Source: Amanita rubescens
Lineage: Eukaryota > Basidiomycota > Agaricomycetes > Agaricales > Amanitaceae
Direction: 5' to 3'
Assembly: GCA_015039365.1 (NCBI GenBank)
Contig: WION01000010.1
Coordinates: forward strand, 682,001 to 746,000
DNA: 64,000 nucleotides
Below the pieces are notes generated by a model. It made no database searches and was not told the origin of the DNA. It saw only the letters and a program-made list of their open reading frames with translations. A program made the position numbers and the translations under genes. Numbering within the stretch: position 1 is the stretch's first letter; the number at the start of each line of letters is the position of its first letter. Positions 34,251-43,056 of this stretch are shown here, piece by piece.

Positions 34251-36279
34251 ATGGATCCTCCCAAATTCCAATTTGTTTCTGTCATTATGAGGCCGAATAT
34301 CATGATCATCCAGTTGTAAATATGTAAATGCCGTTCCTGTGTTCTATTCCGCACATGCAGGAACAAATATACGCTTTTCTTTCCTTCCCATCCTCATCGC
34401 ACTCTCCGCCGTACCCCACATACGCGCCGATGATCACGGGACTCCAAGTCTTCTCTAAAATCGATTAAAGAGTCATACATGATTGGCGGTCTCGGGAGGT
34501 AAAGCAGCATTGTAGTGCTCAACTTTATAGTCGTTCGGGGCCTTTGATTCCTTCTTGTCAAACTTGTGAACCTTGTCAATGCCATGCTCCCTGCGTTTCA
34601 TATCTGCATTAGAGATAAGTCGACAAAAGTGCATTGGACCAACTCGCCTTCCCTTCGACGACTTGGCCTTTGCCTGCTTCAGTTCCGAGGCCTTACGTGC
34701 CCCCCCTCCATCCAAAAGCCTCCGTCGTAGCACCTTTACGGTGTAGTATTCCGATCTTATTGCCCCTCATGGGTTCGCCCTCTCTGGAAACTTGAGCCAG
34801 CGCTTCTTGACAGAGCAATTCATGTGAATCTGAAGCTCGTGATGAATCTATTCAGATCCAAGCGTGCGGAAAAGCAGAGGAAGGGAAAATAGAAAGACGA
34901 CTCCTTGAGAAGGTGATGAGTCATTTGTTATATATGGTTGCTTGAGGACTGTGCCGTCCGCATTGCGCAAATCCTATGAATAACCAGTAGCGCTGTAGAC
35001 AATACCGTGACGCCAAAAGAAGATGCCTGGTACTGGGATCAGGGAGGAGAGTTGGCGGCGCGAGTTTCTTTAGTCGTGGGTCTGCCACTAAATATTCTGG
35101 AACTGGAAAGCTTCAGTCATGGCATATCCAAATGTTGCAAAGAGTTGAAGTTCTTACCGATTCTCCATATGCATAGCAAGAATACCGCAAGACGATGGAT
35201 GAGCGAGAGCTACGACGCCTGTGTGTGCGTTGATTTTTTGTCTGTTATCAAGACACGGCAACCCAGATGTAGCACGCGTAATGACGTCAGTGAAATGAGC
35301 AAAAGCACTGTATCAGCCTCGATCGACGATGACGACGAGGAGGCTGAAGATGTCGCGCTCGCGTTGTTTCCCCATTCCTAGCCCATTGCTTCCGCAAACT
35401 ACAAACCCTTCCGGACCTAGGCCGTCCAACAGCGCCCTCACCCCATCAATTATTACATCTATCAAAAACCCGCGAAACTCATCAACGGTATTCCGCCCTC
35501 CTGAAAGATTCCTGGCACGGATTTAGCCGAGATCACGGCGATACGCGAGACATCTACACGACTCGCGATCCAAGCCAGCGCACGAGATTGGCCAGCTCGC
35601 CTCCTACTTATGACCCATGCCTGTGCTGCTATACGACCGATAGCGCAGGCTGTCCCCGGACCCTGCCACGCAAAGCGGTAGCCCATAACTAACAAGTCAC
35701 AACGGCAAAAAATGCTGACTCCACCCACTGTTCTGGCACTCTTCGAATTGACTGACCCACTGAACGGTTATAACCACGGTCAGTCGCACTGTTCTGAAGC
35801 AAGTTTTCAAAAAAATTTCAAACATCTACTAAAGGACAGACTACGCCCACCGACCATCCCTTCCGAGTCAGTTCTAGAATCCAGCACCTCATATGCGAGC
35901 AAACCTCCCAGTCCACTGGAACATCTGGGCACAAACTTATCCATCACATCAGCGTTACGCTCCTATCAAATTCGGGAGCAGAACCATCTGTTGCGCGCAT
36001 ACCTCGCCAAGCGCGCGGCAAGATCCATCGTTGGCAGTTGCACGTCCTCCAAACACGCAAATTTCATCAGCCATACGAAATCCAGGGACGAAAGCCATCA
36101 TCACCATTGCATGTTGCCTCTGCATCCACCCGGCCGCGAAACCCGAAGCAGGACCCTATATGACCACAGCTTGTTTCTGGAATCCGCATTGCTGTGCAAA
36201 TCCTCACCTCTATCACCCAACGCGCTGGTCGCAATCCTCTCTTCGTTCTCGCGTGTCGCGATTCAAACAAAAGAACAAA
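34251..36279. other. Intergenic with unassigned open frames
   Basis: A Lys-rich open frame on the minus strand (34473-34733, RKASELKQAKAKSSKG) lacks an ATG at its start and may be part of a small unknown gene. Plus-strand frames at 35007-35381 and 35712-36386 show no domain. The region 35380-36240 is C-rich on the plus strand and could be transposon-derived, but no ends or enzyme genes were seen. Confidence 0.35.
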
Positions 36280-37201
36280 ATGCAAATTACATTCGTTCTC
36301 CTCTTTCTTCCACATTTATTCGATGTTCTGCTGGCATCACCATTGATTCCAAGGGACTTGCCGCAACGCGATTCGTTCCTATTTGAGGCCGAGGCTCTAC
36401 GATGAGTCGGGCCGATACGCTGAGCGACAGGCTCGGTCAGACAGGCTCGACGGACTCGTTGCACGAGATAATCACGAGCCGACATGGACTTTTGAAAGTT
36501 GCAGCAACGACCAGCTGATCAAGGTCAAGGGAGCTGTAGAAAAGGCCGTGGGATATGTCAAGGATTCTCTAACGTTAGTTGCTGATATTCACCCTGAACT
36601 TGAACATCATAGATATTCTGCTCTATAGCTTCCTCAAGGAGCCTCCTGCAGGTTCACTGCGTTACAAATGGTGGTTTGGGGAGGGAACAACGACCAGTAA
36701 ATCATGGCAAAATGCGATAAAGACATTTGAAACTATCAACAGCCATCTATCGCATACGGCGTACGTATGCGTTGCGGGTCCCCATCCACGGTCACCTAAT
36801 GGTCCTGTCTCCTTCGAACTTTTGGGGTGAGGTCCTTTGCTCAGGCACGCGAATTGTTGCTAATACAACAATCAATGACAGACGGGACAAACCTGGACGA
36901 ATGTCTCTCTATACTCCGTTTTTGGAAGCTTTGCCCCAAGATCAAGTAAGTACCTCTCAGATTCCTCGAGAAAGTTAACCCTTTTATTGTACAGGCTAGG
37001 ATACTTATTTATGCTTTCAGTTACTACTGTGGGGGAGCCGAAAAGCATACCGACTTGGATCAGACCAAACAGCGTTGCCTGAATCTTGCGAGGCACAATC
37101 CAACGTTTGCTACTCGTAATGCCGCTTCGTACGTGATGTTTGCTTTGAATGAGGATGGCAGAACGCCTGCCATGGACCATTCTCCAAGTATTTATTTTTA
37201 G
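36280..37201 (+). CDS. M35-family (deuterolysin / peptidyl-Lys endopeptidase) relative without HExxH
   Basis: Five exons (36280-36374, 36445-36573, 36629-36764, 36832-36945, 36995-37201) give 226 residues. A signal peptide (MQITFVLLFLPHLFDVLLAS) opens it. The body matches basidiomycete M35 metallo-endopeptidases: TFESCSNDQLIKVKGAVEKA, RYKWWFGEG, IVANTTIND, SLYTPFLEAL, and the distal ATRNAASYVMFAL. Where the family has the zinc motif HExxH followed by a glycine-rich turn, this gene has YAFSYYCGG: both zinc histidines and the catalytic glutamate are replaced, so peptidase activity is not expected. The first intron has a weak donor (GTTCCT); without it a frameshift would be needed. A secreted pseudoenzyme (inhibitor, decoy or binding protein) is inferred. 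Confidence 0.72.
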
Positions 37202-39156
37202 TGGGATGAATGTCAGCAGCTCGGGGTGTGTAGTGTCGAATGTAAAGTCTTACGATCGTCGTGATTTTGTAACGGGAGCAATCCATCAGGCTGGGATGAC
37301 CCTAAGTCCAACCTCCAACTGGCCGTCTCTCCTCAGCACTCCGTACTCGCTGGAGACCTTGGTATATGAGGACGAGGGCCACGACGGGACCAAAGGCAGC
37401 AGCATCAGCAGCACGAAGGGCTGTGATACGGTCGTTTCCGCCCTAGCTATGCCTCTCGGGCGCTGCCTACGCACATATAGCGGCAGTTTCGCTTTCCTGG
37501 ATCTTGGACCGGTGCCTGCTTCTGTCACCGCCATCAATATCAACCTTAGCTCGGACCAGAATCTCTCGCTCCATCCTTCGATCCCCTAAAATTTTCATCA
37601 GCTGTCTCGCCTAACCCTTTCCGGACCAGTTCATATACTCTTCCATTTATTCGTCCTCCAAATGCGGCAAAGCAAAAGGAAATTGAGGATGATGTGCCGT
37701 GCAGTGAGAGCAAAATTGGCGTCTTCGAGACCGCCAATGTAATCAGCAATCTCTCGGCCAGTCCCTTTGTGAGGGTTCCCGGATTTATTGCTGCATAGGC
37801 GAAGGCAACGGAAGTCTTCAATCGTACCCTTGCCCCAGGCCGACATGCATATCATGACGACGTGTGGTAGTCTGGCCCGCGAATCAGAAACAGCGGTGAC
37901 ATCGGACTAATCGAGGTCGCCCATTACGGAGAGAGAAACTGGGCATGCCTGTCCCATGGAATGACACGGCAATAGATATAGGTATTCTCGAGTTCTGGAA
38001 TTACGTGTTGAACGCAAAATCGCTTAATGACGACAAAGAGAGGTGTTAACGTGGTCGGAGCTTCTTGTCTTTCATCAGGCGAATCTCAAGTCTGGACATC
38101 GCACAATGACCAAGGAAGCCCGAAGAGGTTGCTGTAGTAGCAATTCAATGATATTTCCATTACCTGGGCGCGCTCGTCTCTTCAACTTCATTCAAGTTTA
38201 CAACTATACACAGCTCTTTCACATCACACACCCGGTAGCTCCAAAAACATATGTTCGATCCTTCCCCATGACGACGTGTGGCAGGCAGTGAAAGCACTGG
38301 ATGGAACTCCAGAGTCCAGCCACCGGTAGGCGACGTGGCAGACGAGCAAAGGCAAGGTAAGCGGCAAGCTGGATTCTTTAGCCTGGCTTGGCAGGTCCCG
38401 CATACTGCAACTAAGCGTTTCAAGAACCTCCCCAGTTGGCATCCTTCCAACCAGGATGGCGTTTCAAGGACCTTCCCAGTCATCCCTTCCAACTGGAATG
38501 GTCATTCTAACTTTTTGGGTTGCAGTCAACTGCCAGTCAAAGGCTATGCTAGGTCGACTTCAACTGCGGCTAGTCCAGCATGATGCACAACCACCTTGAA
38601 CATGAAAATCACCATACGCATGAAGCAACCGAGTTACGAGACCTGTTCTTTCCGGTCAAGTTGCGTATTCCGTTCTATCCTTGCGTGAATCTCGAGAGGT
38701 CACCATGGGCACTTCCGGCCGTCTTGATCAGATAAATTTTGGGAGCATCATGTGGTCACCAGCCATAAATATCACGGTCCTCAGAGCTGCGTTCTTCCTC
38801 CCTAATTGTGCTGGCCACTTGGGAACAAACTCACTTGCCATCCTCGTAACTCACCCATTATTTTATTTGATCTACGTACCTCTTCATCAAGTCATGGTCA
38901 AATTATTTGTCACAGTTTCTGCCGCCTTCATTCAACTCATACTGTTAGCGCAAGTTTCGACTGGTCTTCCCATCTCGTGTGTTGTTCTGTGCTCACGCCA
39001 AGTGACATAGTCAAACGTTGATCTATCACTGCCAGGCCTACGACGGGTGCGCCGGAATCGCAAGCCCTCTCAAAGCGGAATGAAGAACACCAGTGAGACA
39101 ATTATTTGTCGAGGTCACGGCAATGATTCATTCTTTAAAGGCTCTTTAAACGTCAC
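37202..39156. other. Intergenic with fragments of unknown origin
   Basis: Short protein-like pieces appear (for example near 37900 IGLIEVAHYGERNWAC and near 38262 HDDVWQAVKALDGTPESSH) but they do not join in frame and no family was recognised. Probably gene debris. Confidence 0.35.
38415..38502. repeat. Two-copy 44-bp direct repeat
   Basis: GCGTTTCAAGAACCTCCCC at 38415 recurs as GCGTTTCAAGGACCTTCCC at 38459, each followed by TTCCAACC/TTGG-type sequence and GGATG/GGAATG. Period 44 bp. Confidence 0.7.
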
Positions 39157-39898
39157 ATGAGTGGGGGAACAATAACAACCGGGGAAATCGTTGGTTGCGC
39201 GTTGGTTGGTGGCATTATACTAACCGCGGGAGTTTTGGGGGCTTGTAATCGCTGGTGAGTAGTAGCAGTGTCGCATTAAAATGTGATTTACGAACTCCCT
39301 ATCAAAGGCACGATAAGATACCATTCGCTCACCTTTCCAAGGCTACTAAGCCCCGAATTCCTGACGTGTACAGTATAGTATTCCCTATGATTTAAACAGA
39401 TAGCGCTGATATTCATTACAAAGCGAGATGGGGAGAGGAAGAGCTCAGCGCGAATCTGGCGGAAGGTACAACTTGTATCACTGACTGTTAATACTGATGA
39501 TCATCGCAAATTATTTCATAATAGGCCAACCACACGCATCAACCGGTATGTAATCCCATTCACTCATTATGCTACGCAGTTGACATGAGAGTTCCTCCTA
39601 AACTAAGTTTACCACCAGCGAGACCCCTGCCCGCAGCTCGTGTAGGTGGCGACAGGTACGATCCTATCACTAATATATGCAACGCATTTGACATGAGCGC
39701 TCCCGATAAACAAAGCGTGCCATCCGAGTCATCGATGATGGTCTCGCACGCAGCCCATAAACCCGGCAGCAGGTACAGTCTCGTATCACTTATTAATTTA
39801 AGCAATGTTAATATCATAGTACTACCAGCGGGCCAACCACTGATCATCACCAAAACGATGGGTACATGATTCCACCACTTACTATTTTAAGCAATTAA
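39157..39898 (+). CDS. Small single-pass membrane protein built from tiny exons
   Basis: Starting at MSGGTITTGEIVG, the first exon contains one hydrophobic segment (CALVGGIILTAGVLGAC). At least five further short exons follow in matching phase: WHDKIPFAHLSKATKP, NSADIHYKARWGEEELSA, a 20-nt exon (GQPHAST), DMRVPPKLSLPPARPLP, then exons near 39686-39775 and 39828-39898. Introns are 30-57 nt with GT..AG ends. The outer tail is polar and Pro/Ser-rich, probably disordered. Function unknown. Two consecutive intron-exon units look like a local duplication (see findings). The exact splicing of the last two exons is the least certain part. Confidence 0.5.
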
Positions 39899-40389
39899 CA
39901 TTAGCCTTCCTCTTTAATAAAGTTTGCCACTATCTTCATCCCACTCTCAGGGAGGTGAACTCTCGGTATAGTATAGTATAACATTACTTACGATGGTTGA
40001 CGTTAGCATCAGACTGAAGCATAGCATTTCACATAGTTGAAATAGTTTGTATAAATGGTTTTTGTCAAGGGATGTAATGAGACTACGGGACGAAGTCGAT
40101 AAATAGTTTAAGACGGTCATGGCAGCCTGCGAAAAAGGTCTGACATATCCTGTTTATGGTTTTCAGTGCGCAGCGCATCCCGAATGATCGCGGGAAAGAC
40201 GGATAGTTGACGAGAATCCGTGCTGATCCAGAGGAGGGCTTTTGAAGGGGAACTGGAGGCCCACGGCGTGCGGAGCGGATCAGTCCACTGAAGTGTAGTC
40301 GCTATGTAATTGCGTCCCATAGCTCGTGTACCCCTCCACCGCTCATGGTGGGCTCGCGGAACGGGAAATGCGTAGTGGTGGTCGTGCCA
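39899..40389. other. Intergenic
   Basis: Nothing supported; 3' flank of the small membrane-protein gene. Confidence 0.5.
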
Positions 40390-40650
40390 GGGCCGTTTAA
40401 CTACATGATACGTTGAGGATCAATCCAGTCTGTAATAATTTTCGAAACCTTTTCGCGGGACACAGAGGTGGTAGATAACGTGCAGTGCAGCTTCCGAAAT
40501 ATGCGATTTGAGGTCATCGAAAACTAGAGTTCGTGAGATGAGATCAGGAGAACGATAATGGGTAGATGCTTACCTGGCCGGGCTGGCTCCGCTGTGATAA
40601 TGGACACCTCCACGGATATCATTGAAAACTGAGCCAAAGATATTGACGCC
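40390..40650 (-). pseudogene. NLR 5' relic, copy of the head of N7
   Basis: The minus strand matches the 5' end of N7: the P-loop end and pre-NACHT linker (as in 42715-42880) with deletions, a TAG acceptor near 40532, a GTAAGC donor near 40573, and the patterned first exon around 40590-40650. It keeps the intron that N7 has lost. Everything downstream of the P-loop is missing. Confidence 0.75.
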
Positions 40651-40797
40651 TCGCGGATTTTGAATATGTGGGGTGTCGCTAGGAGTGGGGAGTGAAGAGG
40701 CGGGATCTGCGTTCGAATAGTGGGTCAACTAAGCGCTCGGCCCTGGTTGGATCTTACCCATGTTGGTAATTTGGATAGGAACGAAACAGTCATCGAT

Positions 40798-40875
40798 ATG
40801 GCTCAACGCAAACCACGGTGCGCATCCACCGCGCAATTCTCTCTACGCCTGCCCCTGCCGTGCCGTACTGGACAT
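40798..40875 (+). pseudogene. 5' fragment copy of the F-box/WD40 gene
   Basis: MAQRKPR and the preceding TTGGATAGGAACGAA are the same as at the start of the F-box/WD40 gene (43026-43077). The copy continues through CGCATCCACCGC and CAATTCTCTCTACGCCTGCC, which match 43117-43180, but with about 55 bp deleted in between. It diverges afterwards, so only the first few codons were copied. Confidence 0.7.
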
Positions 40876-41525
40876 CCTAGGATTATTGTCTCTTCAAGGG
40901 CTATAGTACGTCACAACCCCCGATTTTGTTCAGAATCGTTGTCGAAGTGTGAACGCAAGTCTTGTTGCTCTGTCGACAGCTACTTCAAGGATACCCTCCA
41001 AGTCGGACCCGCCAAGTCCCCAAGTTGCCCCGCGCGCTGACTTGACAGATCGCAATGTACGTTCCGCCAAGCCACACCAAAGATACGAGGTCCCGCACGT
41101 ACTATGAGGATAAACCCATCTAATGGTAACTGACGCGTGCGATCTCGCGATTGAAGACGTGAAAAGAGGCAGACTGTGGCAGCAACCCAACCATCATGGT
41201 CGTTCCCAAGCAGCGAACAGAGGATCTATGAATTGCTTTTTGTCCCCATACGCTCCGGCCTCATGTCTCACACGGCCCGGCCATGGATCGTCACGACGAT
41301 GTACGGGTCATTTGAATCTAGTGATTATGACGAATGGTGTTCCGGCCCATATGAAAACGGCGGAGGATAGTATACCAGGTTGATGATGTGGTAGTGTCAT
41401 GCAGATGGAGTCCAGATGGACGTAATACAAAGTCGTCCCACTCAGTTTTGTCACGAAGAGAATGCAAGGTGATATAGGATAACTTATTTATTGCGTTGAA
41501 ACTAGTAGGGGTAAAACTAAGATCA
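40876..41525. other. Intergenic
   Basis: Between the duplicated fragment and the 3' side of N7. Nothing recognised. Confidence 0.45.
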
Positions 41526-41663
41526 TTACAAAATCTTCCATGGACCACAAGTGTACAAACTATAGCATAGAAGCGGTATTATGATCAGTGGTATCAAGGA
41601 GATCCACAGGCATGAAATCGTCAGTCCCACCAATACAAATCCCAGTCTTTTCAGGAATGGACT

Positions 41664-42959
41664 CTACCTTTCTTGAAACTGCACCAGGGCTACTCGCACG
41701 GGATGTATGTGAAATTTACCTGCACGCTTCTTATCTTGAAAGAAGTCATGCAACGAACGATGATAGGTCGTGATGCTCGAATTCGAGATCTGCAGAAGCG
41801 AATGCATCCGGCGCAATTTTAACCGCAATTTCTCCTCGCTGATTCGCAGACGTCGACAAACAAATTTAAGACTCGGTTCGCCACGAGCGATTATGAGCAC
41901 GAATACATCTCTCAGCGACCTCACATCTAGCCGTTGAGAAAGTATCTGCATGTAGAGTTGGTCCAATTGAGCATATGGCGAGGAAGAAGTGACTGAACGG
42001 AGCTTTAAAATGGTATCGAGCTGCTCTTTGGGATGGCAATCATCGTCATCGATGAACTTGATGACGATCGATGCATATATGAATTGACCTGATGCTTTGG
42101 ATAACAAGCGCTGAATATCCGCGTCGGAAGGGAGAGACGAGATTTTACGTTTTGTAAAAATACGGAAAAACTCGTCTTCCAAGTATCTCCGAATGTCATC
42201 ATTCGGTGCAAACTTTTCGTCCAATACAACTGAGCGTGAGAGCCTCTTCATGTTTTCCGCATCAAACGTCTCCTGGATATGCGCCTCTGGTCTACTGCAA
42301 ATCAGGAAACGTAGTGGGATGTTAGTTTGCGCCAATTCATCCGCGATAAGTGTCAAAAAAAGTTTCTGGTCTTGTTCGGTGCCACATTCGTCTACGCCAT
42401 CGATTATGACGAGAGACTTCTCTGGTCGTAGCCCTGGATTGTCGTGAAGGAGGTCCTTGAAAACTTTCCCGACTAGGTGATCAAATTGAATGTTGATGGA
42501 TTTGGAATAGAGTAAACGTTCTGTCTTGAGTGCAGATTTGATGTACGGGAATGTCTCCGGAATGGACGTGGACAACTGCCACGCTATGGTTGTGAATAAA
42601 CGATCTGCAACGCCGCGATCTGAGGTGTTCCTTAGGAAAAAAAACGATGCCGCCAAGCGGCTATCCTTGTATCGTTCGGCAAGGGTTTGAGCAATAGCAG
42701 ACTTGCCAGCTCCCGCGGGACCATTTAGCCACATGATACGTTGACATGGATATGAATCATCGATCCAGTCTGAAATTACTTTCAGAACCTTTTCGCGGGT
42801 TTGGGGATGGCACAGAGGAGGTGGATAACGTGCTAAAGAATCGTGTATTGCTGCCTCCGAAATGTGCGATTTAAAATTGTCGAGAATGTTACCTGTGTCG
42901 TGCGTGACATCATTGAAAACTGAGTTAAAGATACTGAAGTGTTGCGCATTGGAAAACAT
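41664..42959 (-). CDS. NACHT-domain NLR-like protein N7, intronless and tail-less
   Basis: One open frame of 431 residues. It starts directly at MFSNAQHFSIFNSVFNDV, runs through Walker A GPAGAGKSAIAQT, Walker B KSLVIIDGVDEC, PLRFLICSRPEAHIQE and the HRSLHDFFQDKKRAGKFHIH region, and stops after VQFQER. The first-exon intron of its paralogues is missing: only GTAAC remains (42897-42902) and is read as coding. In-frame after the stop, 45 more codons (41526-41663) encode a strongly hydrophobic tail (LGFVLVGLTISCLWISL then PLIIIPLLCYSLY). Either this is a natural soluble variant or an early pseudogene. It is head-to-head with the F-box/WD40 gene. Confidence 0.8.
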   Translation of the reverse strand: MFSNAQHFSIFNSVFNDVTHDTGNILDNFKSHISEAAIHDSLARYPPPLCHPQTREKVLKVISDWIDDSYPCQRIMWLNGPAGAGKSAIAQTLAERYKDSRLAASFFFLRNTSDRGVADRLFTTIAWQLSTSIPETFPYIKSALKTERLLYSKSINIQFDHLVGKVFKDLLHDNPGLRPEKSLVIIDGVDECGTEQDQKLFLTLIADELAQTNIPLRFLICSRPEAHIQETFDAENMKRLSRSVVLDEKFAPNDDIRRYLEDEFFRIFTKRKISSLPSDADIQRLLSKASGQFIYASIVIKFIDDDDCHPKEQLDTILKLRSVTSSSPYAQLDQLYMQILSQRLDVRSLRDVFVLIIARGEPSLKFVCRRLRISEEKLRLKLRRMHSLLQISNSSITTYHRSLHDFFQDKKRAGKFHIHPVRVALVQFQER

Positions 42960-43056
42960 TGAAAGTGCGTGGCCCAGGTCCCCAGACGTGTCCCAGGCGG
43001 TTGTTGATGGATCGTTTTAAGCGTGATTTGGATAGGAACGAACTCAGGGTCGCGTT
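42960..43056. promoter_or_regulatory. 97-bp divergent promoter shared by N7 and the F-box/WD40 gene
   Basis: Only 97 bp separate the two opposing start codons, so the 5' UTRs and core promoters must overlap. Part of it (TTGGATAGGAACGAA) is repeated at about 40768-40785 in the partial copy. Confidence 0.5.

Noticed and set aside
35712..36386. 224-codon open frame overlapping the M35 start
   Set aside because: Low-complexity composition, no domain, and it overlaps the better supported signal-peptide exon.
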